A stretch of DNA of 16,543 nt from an uncultured Clostridia bacterium (GCA_959605945.1 CAUHGY010000039.1:1-16543), one strand, 5' to 3'; positions 7,375-15,687 are shown, counted from the stretch's first letter. Numbers and translations: made by a program. Notes: a model not told the origin generated them from the letters alone.

Positions 7375-9003
7375 TTGACTCAAACATATAAAGAAATCGA
7401 CGGACAGCTTTTTAAGAACATGCTCCTTTGCGGTGCACAGATTTTACAGGAAAATGTCGATAAAATCAACGAATTAAACGTATTCCCCGTACCTGACGGA
7501 GATACGGGAGCCAACATGCACAGCACATTCGGCGCGGGTATTAACGCCATAAACGGCGCTGACAGCGGCGTCGGCGACGTGAGCACGGCTTTTGCCAAAG
7601 GTGCTCTTTTAGGCGCAAGAGGTAATTCCGGAGTTATTCTTTCACAGATATTCAAAGGTATTTCGATAGGATTAAAGGGCGAAAAAAAAGCCAATGCGGC
7701 GCTGTTGTGTTCGGCATTCGGAGAGGGTGTTAAACACAGTTATAAAGCAGTCGCGCGGCCTGTGGAAGGCACAATGCTTACGGTGTTTCGCGAAGCTACC
7801 GAATACGCTGCCGCGAATATTGATGACGATACGCCCGTCGAACAGTTTTTCAACAAGTTCATAGAAGGCGGTGAAAGTTCATTGAAACGCACCCCCGAGC
7901 TTCTTCCGGTTTTAAAAGACGCAGGGGTAATAGACAGCGGAGGAGCGGGGCTTATCTGCATTGTCAAGGGAATGAACGCATTCTTAAAGGGAGAAAAACA
8001 AGCAGATTTAAATTTTATCTCCCGTACAAATCCGTTATTTGTCAAAGTTCCGGAAAACATACCCATGGATTTCGGATACTGCACGGAATTTTTACTGAAA
8101 ATCAACAAAGTGCCGCAGCATGAGTTCGATCGCATGCACATGATTTCCGCACTTGAAGGGCTGGGCGGAGAGTCGGTAGTTGTTGTCTGCGACGGCGACG
8201 TTGTCAAGGTTCACGTACATACTCATAAGCCGGGAGATATTTTCAACATGGCGCAGAGTTACGGCGAATTTATATCGGTAAAAGTTGAGAATATGTCTCT
8301 TCAACACAGCGAAACGCTGTCAAAACCGCGCGGCGGAAAAAGGAAAAAAACAGCGCTGGTAGCGGTTGCTCCCGGAGAAGGGTTCAGAACGCTTTTTACC
8401 GATATGGGCGCAGATTTTGTAATATCCGGAAAAAGCAATCCTTCCGCCGATGAATTTATACAGGCGTTTGAGCAGGTTAATGCTGAAAATATTATTGTTC
8501 TTCCCAACAATAAAAACGTTGTTCTTGCCGCAAAACAGGCTAAGGAACTATTCGGTGAGTCCGAAATCTGCATTATCGGAACGGCGTCGCTCGCACAGGG
8601 GTTCGGAGCGCTGTCTCTGTATAATCCGGATGAAAATTTCGACGATATGGCAAAAGAGATGTCAGTTGCCGGAAATTCCGTGGTTTCTCTTGAAATGACC
8701 TGTGCGATAAGAAGTTGTCAGTGCAACGGAATAGATATTGAAAAAGGGGATACAATTGTAATTGCCGACGGGAAAATCGTCGCATCGGAAAAGGACAGAT
8801 TAACTGCGTTCAAGATGGCGTTAGCCGCAGTTTCGGATAAAGCAAAAGATAAAGAAGTTTTCACGTTTTTTTGCGGAAAAGGTTCCGACGGGGAAGAGCT
8901 TAAACGCTTTTCTGCCTGCGTAAAGGAAAAATTTCCCTCTATGGAAATAAGTTCTGCAGATACGCTGCAAGACGTTTACAGCTATATTATGGCAATAGAA
9001 TAA
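7375..9003 (+). CDS. fakA: Fatty acid kinase FakA (DAK2/DhaL-domain protein)
   Basis: 542 aa, typical for FakA/YloV. The N-terminal DhaL-type ATP-binding domain has NVFPVPDGDTGANM (35-48), with D41 and D43 in the metal-binding motif, and GARGNSG (80-86). A middle domain opens with DFGYCTEFLLKI, a family hallmark, and the C-terminal region contains VLPNNKNVVLAAKQA. It phosphorylates a fatty acid bound to a FakB/DegV protein, feeding exogenous or recycled acyl chains into lipid synthesis. The start is TTG 7375: the codon before the preceding AAA is TGA at 7369-7371, so no upstream in-frame start exists, and a G-rich SD-like run (about 7360-7366) lies eight bases before it. It forms an operon with the DegV gene (34-nt gap). 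The common annotation 'dihydroxyacetone kinase-like' reflects the fold only. Confidence 0.95.
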   Translation: MTQTYKEIDGQLFKNMLLCGAQILQENVDKINELNVFPVPDGDTGANMHSTFGAGINAINGADSGVGDVSTAFAKGALLGARGNSGVILSQIFKGISIGLKGEKKANAALLCSAFGEGVKHSYKAVARPVEGTMLTVFREATEYAAANIDDDTPVEQFFNKFIEGGESSLKRTPELLPVLKDAGVIDSGGAGLICIVKGMNAFLKGEKQADLNFISRTNPLFVKVPENIPMDFGYCTEFLLKINKVPQHEFDRMHMISALEGLGGESVVVVCDGDVVKVHVHTHKPGDIFNMAQSYGEFISVKVENMSLQHSETLSKPRGGKRKKTALVAVAPGEGFRTLFTDMGADFVISGKSNPSADEFIQAFEQVNAENIIVLPNNKNVVLAAKQAKELFGESEICIIGTASLAQGFGALSLYNPDENFDDMAKEMSVAGNSVVSLEMTCAIRSCQCNGIDIEKGDTIVIADGKIVASEKDRLTAFKMALAAVSDKAKDKEVFTFFCGKGSDGEELKRFSACVKEKFPSMEISSADTLQDVYSYIMAIE

Positions 9004-9043
9004 AAATAAAAGGAAAATTTTATAAAAGACAGAGAGCAGGGCG

Positions 9044-9784
9044 ATGAAAAAGAAAAACGCATACAAAGTAAAATCGAAAAGAAGCATTCCTTTCAAAATG
9101 CTTAAAGGCTTTTTAAAAATTTTTATTCCCAGACCGGAAGTTGTTAATATCAGCGGTAAAGAACTTGCGGATAAGGCAATTTACCTTATGAATCACTCCG
9201 GAGCAAGAGGTCCGCTTGTGTTCGAATTGTATTTTCCGAAACGCTGTTCACCGTGGGGCGCGCATGAAATGTGCGGTAATTATAAAGAACGATGGAATTA
9301 TCTGTACAGGGTGTTTTATCAGCAAAAACTGCATTACGGCAAATTCCGTTCTTTTTTTATCGCCACGATTTTTGCCGTGATTTCCAAATGGCTTTACGGC
9401 GGAGTAGGGCTTATAGGCACTTATCACGATACGAGACTGATTTCCACTATGCGCAATTCCACAGCTGTTCTGAATGAAAATTTAGGAATAGTTATTTTTC
9501 CGGAAGATTCCACAAACGGCTATCTGGATGTGCCGCAGGCCTTCAATGAAGGCTTTATCATGCTTGCGAAAACTTATTATAAACGCACCGGCGAAGACCT
9601 GCCGGTTTACAGCGTGTATTATGCTAAAAAACAGAAAAAATTCATAATCGATAAACCTGAATATATAAATAAAATGATAGAAGAAGGGCATAGCGAAACC
9701 GAAATTGCAGACTTTTTCCTTGAAAAATGCAGGTTTTTATATAAAGAATATGTCTGTGCCGAGCCGATTGCCGAGCAGAAATGA
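9044..9784 (+). CDS. Divergent acyltransferase-like protein
   Basis: 246 aa. The arrangement resembles a PlsC-type acyltransferase: NHSGARGP (50-57) stands where NHX4D is expected, and IFPEDSTNGY (151-160) resembles the FPEG(T/S) block. H51 is kept but the partner Asp position is Gly56, and the second motif has ED instead of EG, so catalysis may differ or be lost. A hydrophobic stretch (about 103-125) and a basic N-terminus suggest a membrane-associated cytoplasmic protein. It lies 40 nt after fakA and overlaps the following hydrolase gene by 4 nt, which implies lipid metabolism. The SD is weak (GAGCAGGG before ATG 9044). It could use acyl-ACP or acyl-phosphate made by the Fak system (inference), or be a distant acyltransferase homologue with another substrate. 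Confidence 0.65.
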   Translation: MKKKNAYKVKSKRSIPFKMLKGFLKIFIPRPEVVNISGKELADKAIYLMNHSGARGPLVFELYFPKRCSPWGAHEMCGNYKERWNYLYRVFYQQKLHYGKFRSFFIATIFAVISKWLYGGVGLIGTYHDTRLISTMRNSTAVLNENLGIVIFPEDSTNGYLDVPQAFNEGFIMLAKTYYKRTGEDLPVYSVYYAKKQKKFIIDKPEYINKMIEEGHSETEIADFFLEKCRFLYKEYVCAEPIAEQK

Positions 9785-10728
9785 AGTACAGAGCGCTGAA
9801 AATTAAAACGGTTATCCAGACTGAGCTTGCAAAATCAGCATATGTTTTTAACCGCAGAGTAAAAGGAGTGAAAACTTTTTATAATTTGCGTTACTCGTTT
9901 TACGGTAAATACAGTACGGTCGACGTGATGAGCCCTTCAGGCGGGAAAGACTTGCCCTGCATTGTTTATTTTCACGGCGGCGGCTGGATGACATACGATA
10001 AAAGCCTGTTTCGTTCGGAGGCAAAGCATTTTGCCGCCGAAGGCGCTGTGGTGTTTAACTGCAATTACCGACTTGCGCCGCGATATTCCGTTGCGGATAT
10101 GGAAAAAGACGTTGCCGCCGCGGTTGATTTTGCCGTTTCGACAGCCGGAAGTTACGGAGGCAACCCGAAGAAAATAATATTGGCGGGCGACAGCTCGGGA
10201 GCGCATCTTGCGGCGCTGTTTATCAATAAGCTTGCAAGAGGCAAATACGACGATAATTCTGTTTTAAACAATATCTGCGGTCAGATTTTATTTTACGGCG
10301 TTTTCGATCTTGTTACGGCAAAAAATACCGGTTTCAAAAACATAAATACTTATCTGAACGGGATAGCAGATTCAAAGACATGCGGTTATGACAGGCGGCT
10401 ACAGAAACTTTCGCCCGTAAATTACATAATGCCGGGTCTGCCCCCGGCGCTCATATGCAGCGGAGCTATAGATAAACTTCACAATTCACAGTCGAGAACT
10501 TATTCTGAAAAATTGAGAGTTTGCGGCAATGTGGTCGAAGAACTTTTCTTCGATGCAAAAGATAAAACGGCTAAGCACAAGTTCATTACATTCGATTTTA
10601 ACCGTGCGGCAAAGACGGCGGTAAACAGGGTGGGGGATTTTTTAAATAATATTTGTCTGACTGACCGTTCTGACGAAAAAAATGACGTTTTTATTACAGA
10701 AACAGGGATAGCCGCCGCGGACGGTTAA
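9781..10728 (+). CDS. Alpha/beta hydrolase, HSL-type esterase/lipase
   Basis: 315 aa. The oxyanion-hole motif HGGG (65-68) and the nucleophile elbow GDSSG (136-140, Ser138) are those of the hormone-sensitive-lipase family of carboxylesterases. The acid is probably D231 (SGAIDKLHN) and the base H266 (AKHKF), completing a triad. Members hydrolyse esters of short to medium acyl chains, acetylated sugars or similar compounds. No signal peptide is obvious, so it probably acts inside the cell. It starts on the ATGA overlap with the acyltransferase-like gene and is therefore translationally coupled to it. In this setting it may release or edit acyl groups that enter the Fak pathway (inference). The last 25 or so residues, after the predicted fold, are charged and unrecognised. 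A promiscuous carboxylesterase role cannot be excluded. Confidence 0.88.
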   Translation: MKYRALKIKTVIQTELAKSAYVFNRRVKGVKTFYNLRYSFYGKYSTVDVMSPSGGKDLPCIVYFHGGGWMTYDKSLFRSEAKHFAAEGAVVFNCNYRLAPRYSVADMEKDVAAAVDFAVSTAGSYGGNPKKIILAGDSSGAHLAALFINKLARGKYDDNSVLNNICGQILFYGVFDLVTAKNTGFKNINTYLNGIADSKTCGYDRRLQKLSPVNYIMPGLPPALICSGAIDKLHNSQSRTYSEKLRVCGNVVEELFFDAKDKTAKHKFITFDFNRAAKTAVNRVGDFLNNICLTDRSDEKNDVFITETGIAAADG

Positions 10729-10807
10729 GCGTTAAAACACGGCGGAAATATTTATAATTTCCCAAAGCTTATTCGTACTCTGCAATTTTAGAGTTCAATT
10801 AAAAAAC

Positions 10808-10847
10808 GCCGTGCGGCGCTTTAATCGGCAACGGCTGCAATTTTTTT
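10808..10847 (+). terminator. Candidate terminator of the lipid operon
   Basis: GCCGT (10808-10812) can pair with ACGGC (10831-10835), and a T7 run follows at 10841-10847. A competing smaller stem, CGCC/GGCG, lies at 10807-10818. Neither stem is long, but the T-run after GC-rich complementarity, 80 nt past the last plus-strand stop, fits an intrinsic terminator. Confidence 0.35.
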
Positions 10848-10863
10848 ACGGAACAGTCAAAAT

Positions 10864-10892
10864 ATCCCCGCAAAATTTATTTTTGCGGGGAT
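10864..10892 (-). terminator. Strong terminator between convergent genes
   Basis: ATCCCCGCAAAA (10864-10875) pairs perfectly with TTTTGCGGGGAT (10881-10892) around a five-base loop. On the minus strand it begins about 20 nt after the DUF4130 stop codon and is followed by ATTTT, so it mainly serves that gene, though it could also catch plus-strand transcripts coming from the hydrolase. Confidence 0.8.
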
Positions 10893-10912
10893 TCGTCGTG
10901 TATCGCAAAAAG

Positions 10913-11653
10913 TCAGTCTTCGTAAGTTTCTATCATAAATTTTCTGTAACGGACAGACATATAATTTCTTTGCTGTCTTTTGTTGGGACGCTCTTTGACG
11001 GAGATTTTCTTAAAATAATTTTTCCAAAGTTCTTCAAGTTGTTTTTCGTTTTCCGACGGGGTAAAAGCGGCTTTTTTGTCGGTATAAGTTATGCGGATGG
11101 TTTTTCCGTCTGACAATGCAATTTTGCCGCGGGAAATATCGTGAATAATAAACGGTGCATTGAGACGCTTAATAAAATGCGGAGCAATAAGTTCCGTAAC
11201 GTCGTTATCCGGCGAATATGCTGCGTATAGAGTGCCGTTTTCGCTTTGTGCAAAACGGAGAAATCCGCACATTCTGTGCCTTTCGAGATAGATTTTCTGC
11301 AATTCGAAAGAAAAATCGCGGGCGGCTTTTAAGGAAAGGTTTTCGGAGATATTTTTTTTCATGATAAGAATTTCACGCGCATAACGGAAGGCTGTCAGCA
11401 TAGCGTTTTCGGATGATGACAGCAAGCAGACTTTAAGCGAATATATCGCATCGCTGCCGGCATAACGGTAAAGAGCGTTTTTAACGCGGTCGGCGTTGAC
11501 TCTGTCATTTTCAATGCGGTGGACTGTTGCGTCAAGAGCCGGCTGAAAGATTTTTCCGTCAGTCATAACATCCGGCAATATTTTGCGGGTAAAAGAATAA
11601 AAAAGTGAGTTTAAAATTCCGTCTGTCGATCTTTCGCAAATAAAATAATTCAT
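10913..11653 (-). CDS. DUF4130 protein, partner of the DNA repair/modification radical SAM protein
   Basis: 246 aa. It matches the DUF4130 type found beside a radical SAM protein (the TIGR03915 kind): an N-terminal YFICERSTDGILNSLFYSF stretch, a central basic and aromatic region (ERHRMCGFLRFAQSENGTLYAAYSPDNDV) and a C-terminal half with HFIKRLNAPFIIHD. In many proteobacteria the same domain is fused to a UdgX-type uracil-DNA glycosylase, which is the basis for linking it to DNA repair or modification; its own activity is not known to me. The uracil-DNA glycosylase part is absent here. ATG 11653 is preceded by an SD, AAGGAA. It is the second gene of a minus-strand unit, 131 nt after the radical SAM gene; no convincing promoter is seen in that gap, so cotranscription is likely. 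Confidence 0.85.
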   Translation of the reverse strand: MNYFICERSTDGILNSLFYSFTRKILPDVMTDGKIFQPALDATVHRIENDRVNADRVKNALYRYAGSDAIYSLKVCLLSSSENAMLTAFRYAREILIMKKNISENLSLKAARDFSFELQKIYLERHRMCGFLRFAQSENGTLYAAYSPDNDVTELIAPHFIKRLNAPFIIHDISRGKIALSDGKTIRITYTDKKAAFTPSENEKQLEELWKNYFKKISVKERPNKRQQRNYMSVRYRKFMIETYED

Positions 11654-11784
11654 AGAAAATTTCCTTGTCCGTATCCTTTTGTTATTATGCGTATTTTTCG
11701 TTATCGGAGCGCAAAAGGTAAAGTTGACGGGGTGCCCGCCCGTATTGCCGTAATGTTTGCAGATGCAGCGCTTGGAAAGTTTGT

Positions 11785-13035
11785 TTACAGTTCGCCTGTC
11801 AGTGCGGAAAGTTCCGCATTTGTCGTACTGAATAAAGAAAGTTGCTCGGCAGCGTAATTTTCTGCGCAGATCAATAAATTTTTTATTTTTTTCTCTTTTT
11901 CGCAGCCGATAAATTTTCCGTTGCAGGTTATAAAGTGCGCTGCACGTTTCATAACCACTCGCATCTTTTTCAGGTCGTCGAAATTAAGATCTGTATATTC
12001 CCGCGCTTTAACTATGCGGTATGCGCTTTTAAGGCCTATTCCCGGAACTCTTACCAATTTTTCGAAAGGAGCGGTATTTATTTCTATCGGGAATAAATTC
12101 ATGTTCCTTATTGCCCATGCGCATTTAGGGTCGTATTCCTCACAAAGATTTCCGTCGTCGGCAGTGATCTCGTCGGCGGTAAAACCGTAATATCGCAAAA
12201 GCCAGTCTGCCTGATACAGCCTGTGTTCTCGCAGAAGCGGCACCGGTGCAGAAGGCAAAACGGAAGAGTCTCTGTTTGCGGGAATATAAGATGAATAATA
12301 GACTCTTTTAAGTTTATAAACGCGGTACATATATTCCGAAAGTTTCAATATAGTCGCGTCTGTTTCCGGCGTTGCGCCCACAATCATCTGTGTGGTCTGT
12401 CCTGCGGGCAAAAAATCTTTACGGCGTTTTAAAGGCGAATCGTAATATTTATCCGCTGCCAGCATTTTCATAGGGCCTATTATGCCGTTTTTGGTCTTTT
12501 GCGGAGCGAGAAGATTAAGACTTTTTTCGCTCGGAAGCTCAATATTGAAACTCATTCTGTCAACATAGAGTCCTGCGCGTTCTATCAGCGTTTTGTCGGA
12601 AGAGGGTATGCCTTTTAAATGTATATAGCCGTTGAATAAATATTTTTTCCGCAGCAGAATAACCGTATCGAGCAGCCGTTCCATTGTATAATCAGGGTTT
12701 TTGACGACGGCTGAAGAAAGAAAAAGGCCTTCAATATAGTTGCGTTTATAAAATTCTATAACAAGACGGCACAGCTCTTCGGGATCGGCTGTGGCGCGCG
12801 GAATAGCGTTTGATCTGCGGTTATGGCAGTATTCGCAGTCGTAGCAACAGTCGTAGCTCATCAGAATTTTCAGCAAAGAAATGCATCTTCCGTCAGCGGC
12901 AAAAGAATGGCATATGCCGCCGAAACAAGCGTTGCCGAGTCCGCCTTTAATGTTTTGTCTTTTGGAGCCGCTCGAAGAGCACGAAACGTCGTATTTTGCG
13001 GCTTCTGTCAAAATGATAAGTTTTTTAGGCTCCAT
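11785..13035 (-). CDS. Putative DNA modification/repair radical SAM protein with HhH domain
   Basis: 416 aa from ATG 13035. The radical SAM [4Fe-4S] motif CX3CX2C is C63-C67-C70 within CCYDCEYC. Further cysteines at 19, 37, 42 and 51 precede it and could bind another cluster. A helix-hairpin-helix motif (VPGIGLKSAYRIV, about 331-343) near the C-terminus indicates DNA binding. This combination, next to a DUF4130 gene, is the TIGR03916-type 'putative DNA modification/repair radical SAM protein'; its reaction is not established to my knowledge. An in-frame ATG at 13146 would add 37 residues, but it lies upstream of the promoter -35 (13137-13142), while ATG 13035 has an AGGAAA SD and begins the conserved sequence EPKKLIILTEAAKYD. 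The start at 13035 is therefore preferred. Confidence 0.93.
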   Translation of the reverse strand: MEPKKLIILTEAAKYDVSCSSSGSKRQNIKGGLGNACFGGICHSFAADGRCISLLKILMSYDCCYDCEYCHNRRSNAIPRATADPEELCRLVIEFYKRNYIEGLFLSSAVVKNPDYTMERLLDTVILLRKKYLFNGYIHLKGIPSSDKTLIERAGLYVDRMSFNIELPSEKSLNLLAPQKTKNGIIGPMKMLAADKYYDSPLKRRKDFLPAGQTTQMIVGATPETDATILKLSEYMYRVYKLKRVYYSSYIPANRDSSVLPSAPVPLLREHRLYQADWLLRYYGFTADEITADDGNLCEEYDPKCAWAIRNMNLFPIEINTAPFEKLVRVPGIGLKSAYRIVKAREYTDLNFDDLKKMRVVMKRAAHFITCNGKFIGCEKEKKIKNLLICAENYAAEQLSLFSTTNAELSALTGEL

Positions 13036-13113
13036 AAGTTTCCTGTTTGCCGCAGATGGCGGCGCTGAGCGGCGCGTTTTGTTAAACACCGCTTTCTCGT
13101 TTTTATTAAATTT

Positions 13114-13142
13114 ATTATAGTATGATTTTTCGCAAAAGTCAA
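13114..13142 (-). promoter_or_regulatory. Sigma-A promoter of the radical SAM/DUF4130 unit
   Basis: Read on the minus strand, TTGACT (13142-13137) is followed after exactly 17 bases by a perfect TATAAT (13119-13114). Transcription should begin near 13107, giving a leader of about 70 nt before ATG 13035. The stretch 13143-13276 upstream shows no gene or clear signal. Confidence 0.8.
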
Positions 13143-13276
13143 ACAAATGTTCGCATTAAATAAAATTATCGCTGAATTTTTTCGGGAGGCAACAAACGCT
13201 TCCGTTAAAGCAGAAATAAAGGTAATAAAGTCGTCGGATTTTTGTTTGGAGCGCATTTGAATAAAAATATAAAATA

Positions 13277-13300
13277 GCCCCGGCATGTTTTTGCCGGGGC
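13277..13300 (-). terminator. Intrinsic terminator of serC-serA
   Basis: GCCCCGGCA (13277-13285) pairs perfectly with TGCCGGGGC (13292-13300) around a six-base loop, and on the minus strand the stem is followed by the T-rich tail TATTTTATATTTTT. It lies about 65 nt past the serA stop. A second perfect 8-bp hairpin (CGCGTTAT/ATAACGCG, 13357-13378) overlaps the serA stop codon and may protect the 3' end. Confidence 0.85.
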
Positions 13301-13363
13301 AGAAAAGTAATATTTAGGGCAAGTCCGAAACGACCGCAGAAAATGTATTTACGGGGCGCGTTA

Positions 13364-14527
13364 TTATTTTATAACGCGGACCTTAATAATACCTTCAATT
13401 GCAGAAATATGAGCGAGAGCGTTGTCGGAAATTTCTTTTTCAACGTCGACAATTGTAGCTGCAAAATTACCTTTGCTTTGATTCTGCAGGTTGGAAATGT
13501 TTATGCCTTCGTTTCCGAAAACGCCGGTTATCTGAGCCAGCACATTGGTTATGTTTTTATGCAGGATGACTACTCTTATTTTTGAACTTCTCGGCATAGA
13601 GCAGGCGGGATAGTTGACGCTGTTGACTATGTTGCCGTTTTCAATGAAATCGATAAGCTGCTGTGCAGCCATAACGGCAGAGTTGTCTTCGGCTTCGGGG
13701 GTGGAGGCGCCTATATGCGGGGTGCAGATAACGTTGGCGGCTCCTATAAGTTCTTCTGCCGGGAAATCGGTAATGTATCTTGCAACTTTTCCGCTTTCTG
13801 CGGCCTTAAGAATGTCGGTATTGTCGACGATTTCGCCGCGGGCGCAGTTTATGATCACCACGCCGTCTTTCATTTTGCGGATGAGACCTGCGTTTATAAG
13901 CCCTTTGTTCTGGCTGGGAATATAGGGGATATGTATAGTTATGTAATCGCTGTTTTTGATAATTTCGTCAAATTCTTTGACGACGTTGACGTGCGTGGAA
14001 AGACGCAGCGCCGCGCTCACCGAAAGATACGGATCATATCCCAAAACCTTCATTCCGAGATCGATGGCGGCTTTGGCTACCTTTGCGCCGATAGCGCCGA
14101 GGCCGATTACACCGAGAGTTTTGCCCTTGATTTCGGGGCCGACAAATGCGGATTTTCCTTTTTCTACGAGTTTACCGATATCTTCTTTGCCTTTGAGAGT
14201 TTTGACCCAATCGATGGCGTCCGTTATTTTTCGAGATCCCAATAAAAGCGCCGTAACGACAAGTTCTTTTACGGCATTGGCATTCGAGCCGGGGGTATTG
14301 AACACGACCACGCCTTCTTCCGCAAATTTCTCGACGGGTATATTGTTGGTGCCTGCGCCCGCACGGGCTATGGCTATCGTTGCGGGATCAAGGGTGTATT
14401 CGTGCATATTGAACGAACGCAACATGATTCCGACAGGGGAGGAAACATCGTTTGCAACGTTATAGTCGGAATCGAACACGTCGTTGACAACCGGGCTTAT
14501 CGCGTTGAGAGTAAGAATATTTTTCAT
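13364..14527 (-). CDS. serA: D-3-phosphoglycerate dehydrogenase
   Basis: 387 aa, the short form with a C-terminal ACT domain. It oxidises 3-phosphoglycerate to 3-phosphohydroxypyruvate with NAD+, the first step of serine synthesis. The Rossmann loop GLGAIG (142-147) is followed by D165, which sets NAD preference. Catalytic residues are R230 (NCARGE), a Glu at 258 or 259 and H271 (PHIGAST). The ACT domain (about 317-387, RVVILHKNITNVLAQITGVF) suggests feedback control, usually by serine. It starts one base after the serC stop, with GGAG inside the end of serC as SD, so the two are coupled. No phosphoserine phosphatase (serB) is in the window; it must be elsewhere. Confidence 0.96.
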   Translation of the reverse strand: MKNILTLNAISPVVNDVFDSDYNVANDVSSPVGIMLRSFNMHEYTLDPATIAIARAGAGTNNIPVEKFAEEGVVVFNTPGSNANAVKELVVTALLLGSRKITDAIDWVKTLKGKEDIGKLVEKGKSAFVGPEIKGKTLGVIGLGAIGAKVAKAAIDLGMKVLGYDPYLSVSAALRLSTHVNVVKEFDEIIKNSDYITIHIPYIPSQNKGLINAGLIRKMKDGVVIINCARGEIVDNTDILKAAESGKVARYITDFPAEELIGAANVICTPHIGASTPEAEDNSAVMAAQQLIDFIENGNIVNSVNYPACSMPRSSKIRVVILHKNITNVLAQITGVFGNEGINISNLQNQSKGNFAATIVDVEKEISDNALAHISAIEGIIKVRVIK

Positions 14528-14528
14528 G

Positions 14529-15602
14529 TTATTTGTTCTCCGTTTGGAATTTTTTCATAAACTCAACAAGTTTTCTGACGCCTTCGACGGGCATTGCATT
14601 GTATATAGACGCTCTCATGCCGCCGGCAAGTCTGTGTCCCTTTAAAGATACAAGTCCGTTTTCCGCAGCTTCTTTGACAAATTTTGCGTCAAGCTCTTCA
14701 TTCGGGGTTACGAAAGGAACGTTCATAAGCGAGCGGTCTTTTTTATTGACCTTATTGGTGTAGAAAGAAGAATTATCGATAAAGTCGTAAAGCATCGCCG
14801 CTTTCTCTTCGTTTATTTTCTGAATTGCGCTCACTCCTCCAAGTTCTTTGAGCCATTTGAAAACAAGCATGGCGATGTATATCGGGAAGCAGGGAGGGGT
14901 ATTATAAAGACTGTTGTTTTTTGCCTGTACAGCATAGTTCAGCATAGTGGGACAAATGTCCATGGCTTTTCCGAGCAGATCTTTTCTCACTATCACGATG
15001 GTCAACCCTGCGGGAGCGATGTTTTTCTGCGCGCCCGCGTAAATAAGTCCGAATTTTTTAACGTCGATGACTTCGCTGAGAATGTTAGAGCTCATGTCGG
15101 TAACGAGCGTTGCGGAGGTTTCGGGAAGCTCCGTATAGCGTGTGCCGAATATGGTGTTGTTATAGGTCATGTGCACGTAATCGATGCCGTCTCTGAATTT
15201 AACCGTATTCATGTCCGGAATATATGTGTATCCGGCATCTTTGGAAGAAGCGGCTATTGCCATGTCGCCGTATTTCAGACCTTCTTCGTATGCTTTGGAG
15301 GCAAAGTTCCCGGTCAGTATGTAATCGGCTTTGCCGTTTGAAAGTAAATTCAAAGGAACGGCCGCAAACTGCTGGCTGGCGCCGCCCTGTACGAAAAGCA
15401 CCGCATAGTCATCGGGAATTCCCATAAGTTCACGAAGGAGCGCATTGGCCTGATCGTTCACCTCCATAAACGGTTTGCCGCGGTGGCTCATTTCGGTTAT
15501 GCTCATTCCTGTTCCGTTGTAGTCAAGCAGTTCTCTCTGAGCCTGTTCGAGAACGGGCAGTGGAAGGGTAGAAGGACCTGCGGCAAAATTGTAAACTCGC
15601 AT
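14529..15602 (-). CDS. serC: Phosphoserine aminotransferase
   Basis: 357 aa, usual length is about 360. A class V PLP aminotransferase that converts 3-phosphohydroxypyruvate and glutamate to phosphoserine and 2-oxoglutarate, the second step of serine synthesis; it may also serve pyridoxal phosphate synthesis. The N-terminus NFAAGPSTLP and the MSHRGKPF block bind phosphate, VQGGASQQFA (71-80) contacts PLP, and GAQKN places the Schiff-base lysine at K193. It is first in the serC-serA operon, with an ideal SD (AAGGAG) before ATG 15602 and its own promoter at 15659-15687. Confidence 0.97.
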   Translation of the reverse strand: MRVYNFAAGPSTLPLPVLEQAQRELLDYNGTGMSITEMSHRGKPFMEVNDQANALLRELMGIPDDYAVLFVQGGASQQFAAVPLNLLSNGKADYILTGNFASKAYEEGLKYGDMAIAASSKDAGYTYIPDMNTVKFRDGIDYVHMTYNNTIFGTRYTELPETSATLVTDMSSNILSEVIDVKKFGLIYAGAQKNIAPAGLTIVIVRKDLLGKAMDICPTMLNYAVQAKNNSLYNTPPCFPIYIAMLVFKWLKELGGVSAIQKINEEKAAMLYDFIDNSSFYTNKVNKKDRSLMNVPFVTPNEELDAKFVKEAAENGLVSLKGHRLAGGMRASIYNAMPVEGVRKLVEFMKKFQTENK

Positions 15603-15646
15603 TTTATATCTCCTTGTAAAAAAAGTTTATATTACCTAAAAATAAA

Positions 15647-15664
15647 ATTATCATTATCATTATA
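15647..15664 (-). promoter_or_regulatory. Fur-box-like ATAATG repeats overlapping the serC -10
   Basis: On the minus strand TATAATGATAATGATAAT consists of three tandem ATAAT(G) hexamers that include the -10 element and run into the first transcribed bases. Aligned to the classic 19-bp Fur box it matches 15 of 19 positions. Fur binding here would block initiation. The region is AT-rich, so chance is a real alternative, and no fur gene is in the window. Confidence 0.3.
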
Positions 15665-15687
15665 ATTCTTTGCGACATTTTTTTCAA
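15659..15687 (-). promoter_or_regulatory. serC: Sigma-A promoter of serC-serA
   Basis: On the minus strand TTGAAA (15687-15682) and a perfect TATAAT (15664-15659) are separated by 17 bases. Transcription should start near 15652, about 50 nt before ATG 15602. A near-palindrome (TTTTCAAGC, ATTTTA, GCTTG, 15681-15700) overlaps the -35 and might be an operator. Confidence 0.75.

Noticed and set aside
10811..11113. 100-aa plus-strand frame in the convergent region
   Set aside because: Runs through the strong terminator and antisense to the DUF4130 gene.
13715..14245. 176-aa plus-strand open frame inside serA
   Set aside because: Antisense shadow of a well-conserved dehydrogenase; Phe/Asp-rich composition typical of a reversed frame.
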